The notes under the pieces were generated by a model that did not search any database, had not been told where the DNA came from, and was given only the letters and a program-made list of their open reading frames with translations. Shown piece by piece: positions 1-10,905 of a DNA stretch of 64,000 nucleotides; the stretch's first letter is position 1, and each line of letters begins with the position of its first letter. The position numbers and the translations under genes are program-made. Source of the stretch: Cycas panzhihuaensis (Eukaryota; Cycadophyta); NCBI GenBank assembly GCA_023213395.1, contig CM041465.1:178319741-178383740 (forward strand). Reading direction: 5' to 3'.

Positions 1-220
1 ATACATGCCTTGCATGTAGGACATGTGTCCTTTTGGGCTCTCATGTGAGCAAAAATGCATAAGGGTCCATTTGACCCTTTAGTGACAACGTTGTGTCACT
101 AGAAAGAATGTGGGTGTGCACTTTATCACTTAAGTGATAAGTCACCCCTAAAGTAAAAAGTACACATATTACATTAAAATAAAAGTACATTATCTTAACA
201 TGTAAACATAAGGTTTAACA
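1..220 (-). repeat. LTR fragment, copia family A
   Basis: Reverse complement of the first 220 or so bases of the LTRs at 22495, 29410 and 33530. The LTR 5' end (TGTTAAACC) is at 220 and the rest runs off the left edge. No polypurine tract lies beyond 220, so this is a 5' LTR or solo LTR inserted into the gag of the copia element that follows. The family palindrome is at 123-140. Confidence 0.85.
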
Positions 221-1236
221 ACTCTGGCTGGACCACTTGGAGCGAACCCCGATAGTACCTGCGACCGACACCACACCGCAGAGTGGTGGCACACCTCCAG
301 CTCCTCCTGCTCATAATCCGCAACGGCGACAATGGATCATTGAAGACCAGAAGATCAGAGCAGGGATCCTGCTAGTTACAGATTACTCCTTGCACAACCT
401 AATCGATGACACGCAACACGACACTACCTTCAAGGTCCTCGAAGTCCTCAAAAGAAACTTTGATACTCAGTCAGTCTTGGAGTTTGTTCATATGGTATTG
501 ATGATGAACAAGATGCGAATGTAGAAAGGGCGAGCACATGAAACCATCAATGCTCTTCGCCCCATTAAACAGGCCATTGATAGGGATTTTAAGACCCAAT
601 GCATAACTTGGGCCTTCCTAATTCAATCCAGTTTGGATGTTCTTGATTATAAGAACCTGCTAGGAAATCTTCACTATCCGCACATCAAGACCCTCAACTT
701 CAAGCATTAGCTGAGAAGTTTATTGAACATGACAAGACCTTCACTACTAGCTTCCCACTTTCAGATTCAACTCCTAATGCAACCTTTGAAGCTGACATGG
801 ACGAGGAAGTATACTACACCAAACAAAGAAGGTCAATCTTCACGCGAGGAAGAAGAGGTCGTGGAAGAGGCGGGGAAAGCAACAAGGACAACAAAGAAGG
901 CAACAACAAGGTCAAGAAGAAAAGCAGAGTCAAAAGATCACAATCGAGATGCCAAACAACAATGCTCCCACGTGTCAAAGGTGTAACAGGAAAGGACACC
1001 TTACAAAAGATTGCCGAATTGACTACAACAAATTGCCTCGTCATCAACAACAGCAACATCAAGCTCACAATGTTGATGAGAGTCATGATGACTTATTTGC
1101 AGGAGCAAATCTCATTGAGGCACGTATTCAACAAAGCAGGGAAGCATCCACTTCATCTATTGCTTCTAGACCTAAGAGGTACATTGAGGCACGTTGTGGC
1201 ACAACCATTTGTCAACTTGATTCGCCACTACCTTGA
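221..1236 (+). pseudogene. gag: copia Gag remnant (C1)
   Basis: Capsid/nucleocapsid region of C1, which would package element RNA into cytoplasmic particles. The reading frame is open at 237-524, then stopped and shifted. A basic stretch rich in R, K, G and E (about 800-950) precedes a zinc knuckle of the CX2CX4HX4C type at about 973-1014 (CQRCNRKGHLTKDC), in the frame starting at 949. No intact start: the true N-terminus lies left of the LTR fragment at 1-220. Identity rests on the knuckle and on its position before the protease; the upstream part alone would not be recognisable. Confidence 0.75.
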
Positions 1237-1251
1237 CCACTTGGATAGGCA

Positions 1252-2475
1252 AATGCTGCATCAACATCATCATCAGACTGGGTTATGGACACAGGAGCTA
1301 CCCAGCACATGACTTGTCACCGGGACCTCTTTCAGGATTTTGATTCAGAGGTCACCGGAGTAATACACATGGCCGATAAGTCGACACAACCTATTCAAGG
1401 CATGGGCTCTATATGCCTAGAGCTCCCAGGCCTGCCCAATTTTACTTTAAAAGATGTCTTGTATATTCCCCATCTCAAACAAAACCTTCTGTCGTTATCC
1501 ACACTTGTCTCCCGTGGATTCGAACGAGTGTCACTGACTAATGATCAAGTTCTTAGTGTTATTCACCCACCTTCATGTTCTGTGGTAATGACTGGGAAAC
1601 TTGAAGGTAAGCTATTTAGACTGATTAGAGCCACATTGTCTTCTTCCGCATACCAAGTTGTTGCCCCCATATGTGTCGTGGAAGAACTTGCAAATAATGT
1701 CACATTGACTCATTCCAAGCTGTCCCTAGAAGCTCTTTGGCATGCTCGCATGGGGCACGTCAAACTTGATCGGCTTAAGGAAATATCTCATTCTACTCCA
1801 GGTCTGCCCAGATTTTCCTCTAAGCCATTCAAATGTGAAGCTTGCATTTTTGCCAAATCCCACAAACAGCCATTTCCCCAGAGTCAATGGAAAGTCAGTC
1901 AATCTCTTGAATTAGTACACTCAGACATCTGTGGGCCTATGCCTACCCCTTCTCTCACAGGGAAGAGGTACTATATTACATTTATTGATGACTTCACTCG
2001 AAAGGTATGGGTGAACTTTCTCAAATCAAAAGATGAAGCATTCGCAGTATTCAAGGCATTCAAGGCTCTCACAGAGAAGGAATCCGGATATCAACTGAAG
2101 TGTCTCAGGACTGACAATGGTGGCGAATACACTTCAAATGAATTCAAAGACTTCTTGTGTCAGCAGGGGATCAAGCATCAAACAACTATTGCAGGTACCC
2201 CTCAGCAGAATTGAGTTGCTGAAAGGGCTAATAGAACCATAATGAATATGGCACGGGCTATGCTTGTCTTCAAGAATGTGCCTGCATATCTTTGGGTCGA
2301 AGCTATTTATAACGTAGTCTCGCATGAACAACATAAGTCCATCAAGCTCGGCTGTCTCCAAATGAACGATGGACTGGACGGACCCCCATCGTCCATCACT
2401 TCAAAATTTTTGGCTCTACTTGTTATGCTCACATTCTTGATGAGCATAGAAATAAGCTCCAGCCGCGAGCTTTAA
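1252..2475 (+). pseudogene. pol: copia protease and integrase (C1)
   Basis: Aspartic protease begins with the catalytic D-T-G-A at 1285-1296 (VMDTGATQHMT). A GAG-pre-integrase zinc-binding region follows at about 1735-1870 (LWHARMGH, then CEAC). The integrase core has the first Asp in HSDICGPM (about 1920) and the second in TDNGGEY (about 2113). The third residue, Glu of AERANRT, lies just after an in-frame TGA at about 2212 that replaces the Gly codon of the conserved QQNG motif. Beyond that the frame is broken, though FKGIFVGYP-type sequence is visible near 2470-2510. Cleavage and integration functions are inferred from the family; this copy cannot make a full protein. Confidence 0.85.
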
Positions 2476-2882
2476 AGGGCATCTTTGTTGGGTACCCCAT
2501 GAACAAGAAAGGGTACAAGGTCTTTATTCCAACATTAAAGAAGATCATTATCACTAGGGATGTGGTGTTTGCGGAGACAGAGGATCAACTACTTCAACTT
2601 GATTCTAAAGCACCATCTCATAGATACAACAATGTCTAGGAATATGATGTACATATTCCAACATTTGGGGGGGGAGATACTGAAGAAATACTCAAAATTT
2701 TGGAATCTGACAATAGAGCCTCAGAGGACACTATCCTTGACTCAGATCCTATGCCAATGTGCGCCAATCCAATGCCATCTTGGGAGAATAGCTAGGAATC
2801 ACCACGTCAAGCATCAAAAGGAAAAGGCGTTGCAGAAGAACCACCTTCACCACCTGCAGTTGTAGGGCCGTCTTCTCCAGCA

Positions 2883-3956
2883 ATGTCATCAACCTCCAGA
2901 CCATACATCTCCCATGATCCTTTTCAGGATCAAAATGAAGACCAGGATGTTGTGGAAATGAAAACCTCATTCCCAACCAAAGGTTTTCGAGAAGCCTACC
3001 CGTTGCACAAAGACTTGAGATCTGATGAGGTAGGCAAAACTAGCACTCGAAGTGGTGCCTACAGAGCAAGGGAGCAAACATCGCTTCTCATAGAGCTTGA
3101 ATCAGCAGAACTGCACCTTGCTTCAAATGACGAGCCTCTATCATACCAAGAAGCTGTGAAACACACAGTTTGGAGAAATGCCATGAATGAGGAATACCAA
3201 TCCTTGATCAAGAACGATACATGGGAGCTTGTTGATCTGCCTTTGGGAAGGAAGGTAGTCAGAAACAAATGGGTGTTCAAAAATAAATACAGATCAGACG
3301 GCACCCTTGAAAAACACAAGGCGAGGTTGGTCGCAAAAGGATTCACCCAAAGGGAAGGCATTGACTACACAGAAGTCTTCGGACCAACTACCAAATGGCC
3401 CACAATCAGAGCATTTGTGGCCTTGGCTGCTCAACAGGGTTGGAAAATCTACCAACTCGATGTGAAAACTGCTTTTCTCAATGGAGATTTGGAAGAAGAA
3501 ATCTACATGACACAGCCTGAAGGCTTTGAGATAGCAGGACAGGAGCAAAATGTGTGTAGACTGAAAAAGGCGTTATATGGCCTAAAACAAGCCCCTCGCG
3601 CTTGGTTCACCAAGTTGTCCAACAAAATGAGGCAACTTGGATATGGGGTATGTGACTATCAAGACGTTGATGCAACTTTGTTTATTAAGAGAGAAAAAGG
3701 CAAAGTCACATATCTCCTGACCTTTGTGGACGACATCTTTGATAGTGGAAATAGTGAGCGGGATATCGAGAAATTAAAGATGGACTTGTCAAAATCCTTC
3801 GAACTGTCTGACCTCAGACTAATGAGATATTACTTGGGAATTGAGGTAACTCAATGCAATGGAAAAATCTCTCTCCCAAGGAAAATATATCAACGATCTT
3901 CTAATCAAGTTCGGATTAGAAGATGCCAAAACAGTGTATACTCTAATGGAGCCTAA
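2883..3956 (+). pseudogene. pol: copia reverse transcriptase (C1)
   Basis: Long open frame with the copia RT signature: NKWVFKNKYRSDGT, KARLVAKGFTQREGIDY, QLDVKTAFLNGDL and LYGLKQAPRAWF. The catalytic box is FVDD at 3723-3734, both aspartates present. The frame is lost near 3890 and the C-terminal portion continues in the frame of the next entry, so one indel separates RT from RNase H. This is the best-preserved RT fingers and palm in the left part of the window. Expected product is an RNA-dependent DNA polymerase acting in virus-like particles. Confidence 0.88.
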
Positions 3957-4671
3957 TGCCAAACTTTCCGATGAAGACACTCGAGAGGCAGACGCAACAC
4001 TCTATCGACAACTTGTAGGTAGCCTCATTTATGTTACCAACACAAGGCCAGATATTGCCCATGCCGTTGGCATTCTTGCCCGTCACATGATAACTCCAAA
4101 GCAGAACCATTGGCAAGCAGCAATACGAGTGTTGAAGTACCTGAAGACGACCAGCAAACTTGGTTTGTTGTATGAGCACAACAATGATTTCAGACTTACA
4201 ACATACATAGACTCGGATTTTTCCGGTGACAAAAATACAGAAAGATCAATGTCCGGGTACATCACATTTCTTGGAACAGCTCCAATTTCATGGCAGTCAA
4301 GGCGGCAGAAATCCACTGCAAATTCTACTGCTGAAGCCGAATACATAGCTGCTTCTGAAACTAGCAAGGAGGTGATATGGCTTCGCAAATTATTACATAC
4401 TTTGGATATCACCCAGACAGGTCCAACGAGCTTACATGTGGACAATCAGTCAGCAATCCATATGGCCAAGAATCCTATTTTTCATGATCGTACAAAGCAC
4501 ATTAGTACAAAAGTCCACAGGATCCGGGAACTTGTCCATGACGGCACAATACAATTGGAACACTGCCCCACAGCAGATCAAGTGGTTGATATCTTCACCA
4601 AATCACTGCAAAGGGTGAAGTTTGAACAGTTCCAACAGCAGCTCGGCCTTAGGGCCTCCATCTCCAATTGA
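3859..4671 (+). pseudogene. pol: copia RT thumb and RNase H (C1)
   Basis: Open frame with TRPDIAHAVGILARHM (connection), YIDSDFSGDKNTERS (RNase H first Asp), STAEAEYIAASE (Glu region) and VDNQSAIHMAKNP (third acidic residue). It ends with the C-terminal QVVDIFTKSLQ block and a stop at 4669-4671. The domain itself looks intact; only the link to RT is frameshifted, so it is classed as part of a broken polyprotein. RNase H would degrade the RNA strand of the RNA-DNA hybrid during reverse transcription. Confidence 0.88.
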
Positions 4672-5118
4672 TTGAAGGAGATGGTACACAGGACCAGCAT
4701 ACTCTATCCCATTCGTGAAAACCCCTTGTGGGCGCGAAAGGATTAGAGTAAGTCTCTGCTCTCTCCCATTCGTGAAAACCCCTCATGGGTGCGAAAGGAG
4801 TTGGGTTGTACTTGTTTCAAAATCGAACCTATGAAAACCCGAAAGGGCATGGGGCATGACGAAACGGTATATGGAGACTCAAGGATTGAAGTCGCACAAC
4901 CAACTTGTATCTTGGCTATCTCGCTACACTCAAAGAGCCTTCTCGAGCCAGTTCATAGAATAGGAAGTCAAGTCCGTGGGTTTTATTCCCAGGGTTTTCC
5001 CACAAAAGTGTCTTGCAGGTTGTAGAATTTTTCTCAATGTAATAATGAGGCTATAATGAAGACCTCATAGATTAGAATAGGATAAAGGAAAATGACCTTC
5101 TGCCATTAAGGGGGGGAT
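4672..5118 (+). other. post-pol noncoding region with direct repeats and polypurine tract (C1)
   Basis: No gene. A roughly 37-bp sequence containing CCCATTCGTGAAAACCCC is present at about 4705-4741 and again at 4763-4800 (57-bp period), with a weaker echo near 4830. The polypurine tract (AAG followed by seven G) at about 5108-5117 directly precedes the 3' LTR and would prime plus-strand DNA synthesis. Confidence 0.7.
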
Positions 5119-5485
5119 TGTGACGATGTTAATGTCACATGGTCATTTCATGAAGTTAGAATTAGATAAAGTCACTTTTATGTTTATAACTTTAGGATAA
5201 GGTGACTATGCCTAAGTCACTTAAGTGAAATGACATAAAGTTCATTTCATTGTAATTTCATGTAATCTCATTTGAATGTCATTGGGAGGGAAAACTCAAA
5301 TTCCAAACCCTAATGAGCATCTTCATTATATAAGCTGGAATTACATGGAGAGTGATAATATTCTACACTTCTCCTCTTTGAGCTCAAGCTATTAGCATTC
5401 TCTTGTTGAGTACATTGTGCTTGTCTCCACTATTTGCCATTGTGTAGTGTTAGTGCACTAGATCCCTAGATCCATTCCCTCAACA
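5119..5485 (+). repeat. 3' LTR of copia C1
   Basis: Starts TGTGACGATG right after the polypurine tract and ends CCTCAACA at 5485, where a different element resumes; length 367 bp. It contains the palindrome TCACTTAAGTGA at 5217-5228, a core shared with the family A LTRs. TATATAAG near 5327 is a plausible TATA box. Confidence 0.82.
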
Positions 5486-5486
5486 T

Positions 5487-6147
5487 CCTGTATAGGCAAC
5501 TCATTGGTAGCCTCATCTACCTCACAGCAACCAGACCAAACATCTTATATGTTGTAGGTCTAATTTCAAGATACATGCATGACCCAAGAACAAAACATTA
5601 GAACGCTGCAAAAAGGGTCTTGAGGTATCTAAAAGGCACAACAGAGTTCAAATTGGTATTTCCAAAAGGAAAAACTCTTCAGTTAATAGGGTTTTGTGAT
5701 TCGGACTGGGCAGGTGACAAAGAACAAAGGAAGTCAACTAGCGGATATTGCTTCTTCCTAGGATCTTCGCCAATATCCTAGAGCAGCAAAAAACAAGACA
5801 TTGTAGCATTATCATCCACAGAAGCTGAGTACAAATCAACTGTCAATGCAACCACTGAAGCAGTATGGCTCAGACAACTTTTGAATGATTTGATGAAGCC
5901 TCAAAAGGAAGCAACCATACTTCACAACAACAATCAGAGTACCATCAAACTCACTAAGAATCCTGTATTTCATGCCCGAACCAAACACATAGAGGTTCAA
6001 CATCACTTCATTAGAGAAAAGGTCCAGAACAAAGAAGTGGATCTTGTCTATTATCCTACAAACGAACAGGTGGCAAACATATTAACCAAACCACTTGGGA
6101 AAGACAAATTCCAAATACTTAAAGATAAAATAGGTGTAATAGGATAA
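5487..6147 (+). pseudogene. pol: copia RNase H (C2)
   Basis: Begins within the RT-RNase H junction (LYRQLIGSLIYLTATRPN) and continues through GFCDSDWAGDKEQRKSTSGY, ALSSTEAEY, NNNQSTIKLTKNPVFHARTKH and QVANILTKPLGKDKF to a stop at 6145-6147. Stops at about 5779 (TAG in place of the usual Trp codon) and near 5600 break the frame. The normal DNQS motif reads NNNQS, so one RNase H acidic position is probably lost. The 3' half (5881-6147) is openly readable. Confidence 0.85.
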
Positions 6148-6162
6148 AACATTAAGAGAGGG

Positions 6163-6344
6163 TGTTAGAATGCAATGTTTTATTTTATGTCATAGACATT
6201 CAATATATGTAACTGACAGACATGTGTCCTTTAGATGTATTTCGGTTACAAGTCGGTTACAAACCCTAATTGTATTTATTCGCATGAGCTCTTAATGATA
6301 ATCATCAAGCATTCTTCATATATCTTTTCTCTACCATTCTGACA
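6163..6344 (+). repeat. 3' LTR of copia C2 (182 bp)
   Basis: Preceded by a purine-rich tract (AAGAGAGGG, 6154-6162). Runs from TGTTAGAATGC to CATTCTGACA with terminal inverted TGTTAGAA/TTCTGACA. It is short for an LTR but has both boundaries: the polypurine tract on the left and gypsy LTR sequence on the right. Confidence 0.8.
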
Positions 6345-6348
6345 CTTC

Positions 6349-6392
6349 TTAGTTATTAATTATTCCAATTCCTTTATTTTTGGAGCATAACA
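6349..6392 (-). repeat. 3' LTR start of gypsy G1 (fragment)
   Basis: On the minus strand it starts TGTTATGCTCC and matches the start of the LTR at 8831 (TGTTATATTCC) for about 44 bp with few differences. It is cut off by the C2 insertion. Confidence 0.75.
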
Positions 6393-6589
6393 AGTTTCCC
6401 CCACTAGAAAGATGTTTTTCCCTTGAAGCATTGTGACCCGTAGGTTCTGCTGACACCAACTCTCATCCTTCTAGGTAACATCCTCATCTGCCATGTTTTT
6501 CCATTTCATATTCTTTGATTTGTCTTCCTCACAACTACTTGGTCCTGGTATCAAGAATGCCTTTTGGTTGTAGCACCAGTGATCCTTCG

Positions 6590-7030
6590 TTGTCAAGCTC
6601 TAACAAAGTTGTTTGCGGTCCGATAATATTCCAATGTTAAATTGATTTTGGTGAAGAATTGTGCTTCATGTAATTCATCCAAGGAGTCATTAATCGACAA
6701 CATTGGGTAATGTTTCTTGATTATTACATTATTCAGTGGCCTGTAATCAATGCACATTCGATAGGAGCCATCCTTTTTGGGCAATAATATGACTGTAATA
6801 GTGAAAGGACTTTGGCTTAGAACAATTGCACCTCACTCTAATAACTCGCGTATCAATTTCTTGATGATTGCCTTGTAATGGTCTGGGTGCCTGTAACACT
6901 GAATGTTAATGGGTGCTATGCCTAGTTCTAACTCCATGACATGTTTCATCCCTTTATCTGGTAAAAGCTCCTTTGGGAGATTTTCAAAAATCCTTGAGGT
7001 CGTTCTAGTAAGATGACCTGCATGTTAGGG
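6590..7030 (-). pseudogene. pol: gypsy reverse transcriptase remnant (G1)
   Basis: The minus strand shows PKKDGSYRMCIDYRPLNN and then FFTKINL (usually FFSKIDL), the N-terminal fingers and palm of a Ty3/gypsy RT. Upstream, the GAPINIQCYRHPDHY-like stretch is the linker before RT. The open part is 6593-6784. The FADD/YVDD catalytic box and everything after it are gone: about 200 bp further on, the 3' LTR begins. Confidence 0.85.
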
Positions 7031-7849
7031 TGGACTAATATTTTTGCTTCACAAAATTTATGTATATTAATATCTTCATTTTAAAATTGCTTACAAGTGG
7101 ACTCTTTCTCACTTGGCATGAAGAAACATGAAACTATAAAATCATGCATTTCTAAACTAGTAGGTTTTTGATCATATATATGCAAGCAAACATCAAAGAG
7201 CACAAGTACATAGTACATAGGTTTAACGTGGGAAAACCCTTTTGGGATAAAATTCACATAGGAATAAATGGTCGATTGCATTTTTTCCAGTCTTGATTGA
7301 TACATCCTCCTTGATATGGTTGATCCCTTTATTCCAAATGCCACCTAGGGGTTTATGTAAAACCACAAACAGTGCATTAACCGATGGTTGCAACTCTTGG
7401 TATTGGTGCCTTTTTGGCTTAACATTAATGAATCACCACTTAGCATTAACCATAAGTGGTTAACCTAAACTCCCACTCTAACGTCCCCACTTAATGCGAA
7501 AGTGGGGATTTGGTCTATAGTTTGAAATCTTTGACAAAATCTAGAATTGTCCTTCTTGTCTTGTTTGCATTTGACACACTTGATTCATGCATTTTGATTA
7601 GTTTTTCTTCAAACTATTCACAAGTGGACTCCTCTTTGCTTGATTCATGCATTTCAATTGGTTTTTCTTCATTTTGTTCAAGCATATAATTTGCCCAATA
7701 GTTTCTTTAAGGTCTTGCTTTTGACATTTATCCTCAGTGTATTCATCCCAATGCTTATCCCACCACTTTTGAATACTTTCATCAAAGTCTACGAGGAAAA
7801 CTATTGAGAAATTTTTTCAAGAATATTTTTTAGAACTGTGATGATACCA

Positions 7850-8010
7850 ATTTGAAAACCACTCGAGCCTCACCACCCAAATATGGCTCAATAATTTAAT
7901 CGTAATCCTCTTTTGGTGTTCAAGGTGTGAATTTATATTGTGCTTCAATCATATCCAACCATGCTACAAGTTTAACCCTTTTATCCCCACTAAAAATTGG
8001 AGAATCCATT
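7850..8010 (-). pseudogene. gag: gypsy Gag remnant (G1)
   Basis: Minus-strand translation across several stops reads FSGDKRVKLVAWLDMIEA, then EDYD and IIEPYLGGEARV, the pattern of a Ty3 retrotransposon capsid (W..L..YL.G.A). No continuous frame. Its place between the primer site and the RT relic agrees with a gag. Moderate support only. Confidence 0.5.
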
Positions 8011-8630
8011 TTAAATATTTACTAAAAAAATTGCAAAAATAATTGCTTCTCAAGAAAAATTAGGGCAAAAATAGACCTTTATTACCAAAATTAAAATAGC
8101 TTATATTCTAACCATAAATAATCAATGGAACCCTTTTTGATAGAAATATAATGGGAAAATGCTTTCCATGAATCTAGTTTGAGGTGATTGGGAGACCTAT
8201 AGCTTGTGAAATGACCTTTTGAAGTTGCTAAAATTTAGGATTTTTGGGGACAACTGTAGTATTTATTACTAATTTGTTTAATAACTTTTGGTTCTGATAC
8301 CTAATCTAGTTGAAACCATTTTTAATGGAAAGTAGACTACAAGATGCACCTATTCAAGAAAAAAATTGAGGTCAGTCGAACACCTGCAAACCCATATTAT
8401 GGTTGCCAAAAGTTGTACTAACAGATTTTTGACCCTACAGATAGCAGTGAGCAATAGGCTGAATTTGAAACCCTTGTAGATTTTGTAATTTTGCTCCAAA
8501 GCTTGCATTATAACCACTTAAAATTTATAGCACAAGTTTGATCATTTCAAATCTACAATCGATTTTCTCGAATTCTATCATTTACATGCTCAAAATGGCA
8601 CTTATGTGATAAAACCTTAATTGGCCAAAA

Positions 8631-8646
8631 CCACACCCTGATACCA
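8631..8646 (-). other. primer-binding site of G1
   Basis: The minus strand reads TGGTATCAGGGTGTGG. The first eight bases match the site complementary to the 3' end of plant initiator Met tRNA (TGGTATCAGAGC). It lies five bases inside the LTR end at 8652. Confidence 0.7.
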
Positions 8647-8651
8647 CTTAT

Positions 8652-8831
8652 TGCCACCCTCCTCTATTAAGGCAATAGAATAGCTACCCTCTTTGAGGCG
8701 AGGAGACCTCCAGAATGCTGCTACGACAGTCACCACAATTGTAGAACCAAAATTGACCCTATCTCTTCCCTCCAAAATATTGACTTCCTAATTATTAAGT
8801 ATTCCAATTCCTTTATTCTTGGAATATAACA
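8652..8831 (-). repeat. 5' LTR of gypsy G1 (180 bp)
   Basis: Minus strand TGTTATATTCC to GGGTGGCA, followed by the primer site. It contains a CTTTGAGGCG block (minus: CGCCTCAAAG) also seen in the LTRs near 45350 and 52380, so the families are related. Confidence 0.7.
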
Positions 8832-10016
8832 TGTTCTATTTTGTAATTATGTTCATTTTTAAACATAAGGATTCTTGATTTTTGAAATATATTTATTTTT
8901 TGAAAAATTTACATTCAAATTTTCTTTCATCATAATTTTCTTCTCCATGTGATTGTACCTTGTGTATATACCAAGCACAACCATGATGAGGTTTTAAGAG
9001 GGTTAGTAGAGCATTGTATGGCTTAGTCGAAGACTGTATAGACCTATCACAACTATATGACTATGTATAGTCTTGTAATAGGTCTGTGTGGACCGTGTAA
9101 GTCCATAAAGACTACGTTCTAGTAGTATGGCCAAAAGTAGACTATATGGCTCCTTAAAGACTATCGGTTTTTGAACTGATCAAGAATTGGCTTGTTGGCT
9201 ACTGTATGAATTTGCACACATATTTGTACAACCCTCTACACATGTAGGCCATGCTAAGCCACTATGGGCCTAACTCAACTAGTTTTTTGTAGAGGAATTT
9301 GAGGAAGAAATGAGATAGAAAATTAATAATATGAAAACAGGGATAATTGATTTAAAATTCAATTTTATTGTTATGTTTGAAAATTTTTAAATTTTAACAT
9401 AAAACCCTAGAATGGAAAAATAAAAGTTATCTCTATTGGAACATAAAATTAAATAATGCCTAAGATTTGAATGGAAAGTTTTGTTCTTGTATCTTATGGC
9501 ATAATTTGCATGGTGCATTAAATAAAAGGTTGGAATTGATTTATGAGAGCTGCAACTAGGGTTGCATAAAGACACACTTTTACTTCCCATGGCATTAATG
9601 ATGAATGTTTCTTTAACTAGAAACAAAAAGGACCATGTAAATGTTGCATAAAGTTTGGTTTAGATCATTAAATGATATTTTATGATTATTGTTTGTTTCA
9701 TGATATTCTTTTTGCACAAGCGATAAGCCATGATGTTGTATGAATGAATGGATTCCTTCCATTTATTTACTTGCCAATTTTTATGAAAAATGATTTTGGG
9801 CATATCCCTTAAACCCTAATACCATCCCACATGAAATAAAAAACCTTGCCATAAAACCCAAGATACTGCCATGCGTAGGGACCTATACAACGTTATGAAT
9901 AGGGATGCCCAAGAGTGCAATTGTACGCACAAGGATGCCTATGATATCTCGCATACAGATGCAAGAGGATTGAGCATAGAGCGATGTAGGGTCTCTTGCA
10001 TAGGGGCGCTTGTGAC
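8832..10016. other. unassigned sequence, no gene seen
   Basis: AT-rich, with no coding frame of any character. About 9000-9170 is loosely repetitive around ACTATATGACTATGTATAGT-type words. The right end (9880-10016) repeats words such as ATAGGGATGC that also occur just beyond T1 (20600-20770), which fits one older sequence split by T1. Confidence 0.5.
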
Positions 10017-10820
10017 TGTTGACTTATAGATTTCACACCCCTTATGAGATCAATGCACTTGTCAAGGTAACACAGGTTGTAATCTAGTTTAGGATACAGT
10101 CAACATAATCATCACACAGATTTATTCACCATTTACACAGTTATGTCACAGTTTACACACAGCAATACAGTAATCAACACATATTCAACATCCTCATAAC
10201 ATACATAGAATCCACATTTCCACGTAACTCTTTATTTATTAAGCAATAAGTCCTTGTACAAAAGGTGTTGGAATGCATTCCAGCCACATACACTGTCGTT
10301 GTCACATGTGTACCTAGAAGGTACACATCAATACACACGGCTTTAGGCTACTGTCATACGTAATGGTCTCCGTACCAACGTGTGTCTGAATACTTGGCTC
10401 TCACCCTAGCCAAATGGTTCTTTTGGAAGCCCTTAAATGCGCCTTTTTTATGCCTTTTGGCTGAAGGGTTATGACTGTCTGTCATAACCATACCCTTTCA
10501 GTCATAAGCATAACTTTCTGTTAACCTTTGGTTAACTTCCTTAATCACTATCTTAACTCATCTCCGTACATACATCTGACGTCATCCCAGGCTTCCCTCT
10601 GTCAAGTCCTTCCATGCGTACCGTCTCTATCTGCTTGCTCACGGAGGTACGATTCTGTTGCGTACCTTCTCGTGCACGCACCGCCATACGCACCTGCACG
10701 CCGATCTTTTCGTCTTTCTGCTGCATGCGTACCTCCGTACAGTCCGTACCTGCACATCCATGGTTACACAGCCTATCTCTGGTCCTCTCATAGCCTAGCG
10801 TGTCACAATATGCCCCAACA
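10017..10820 (-). repeat. 3' LTR of T1
   Basis: Minus strand TGTTGGGGCATATTG at 10820 to ATAAGTCAACA at 10017. It matches the LTRs at 19682-20508 and (inverted) 54384-55225 through most of its length. It is rich in GTAC-core words (GTACGT, GGTACG) between about 10600 and 10770. The clearest nearby purine run on the minus strand (10889-10906) is about 70 bp from the LTR, overlapping the end of the 3' ORF, so the polypurine tract is not certain. Confidence 0.9.
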
Positions 10821-10905
10821 TCTATCCCGGGTCAACATGATGGGTTTGAGCATCCTTGCTCAACAAAAATTTCAAAATTTTGGGGTATTCCTCCCCCTTC
10901 TTTTC

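Larger units (their letters stand above)
221..5485 (+). mobile_element. Ty1/copia retrotransposon C1, 3' part (gag to 3' LTR)
   Basis: Domains run gag, protease, integrase, reverse transcriptase, RNase H, which is the copia order (integrase before RT). The 5' LTR and gag start are not visible because the family A LTR interrupts gag at 220. The 3' LTR ends at 5485, where RNase H sequence of another copia element begins abruptly, so C1 inserted into that element. Frameshifts and stops in every domain show it is inactive. Confidence 0.9.
5486..6344 (+). mobile_element. Ty1/copia retrotransposon C2, 3' end
   Basis: RNase H region, polypurine tract and a short 3' LTR of a second copia family. The left part has been displaced beyond the window by the C1 insertion. 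Its own 3' LTR ends at 6344 inside a gypsy LTR, so C2 inserted into G1 before C1 inserted into C2. Confidence 0.85.
6349..8831 (-). mobile_element. Ty3/gypsy element G1, internally deleted, minus strand
   Basis: A 5' LTR at 8652-8831 and the first 44 bp of a matching 3' LTR at 6349-6392 face the same way on the minus strand. Between them lie a primer site, a gag remnant, an RT remnant and a purine tract next to the 3' LTR (reverse complement of 6393-6405). The rest of the 3' LTR is beyond copia C2, outside the window. About 2.3 kb of internal DNA remains, so most of pol is deleted. Confidence 0.7.

Noticed and set aside
814-1086. minus-strand open frame rich in Leu
   Set aside because: Antisense of the basic region of the C1 gag; a shadow.
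4789-5025. 78-codon open frame after RNase H of C1
   Set aside because: No family motif; lies in the repeat-bearing noncoding region before the polypurine tract.
9000-9170. possible tandem array around ACTATATGACTATG words
   Set aside because: Word similarity is loose and no constant period could be seen by eye.
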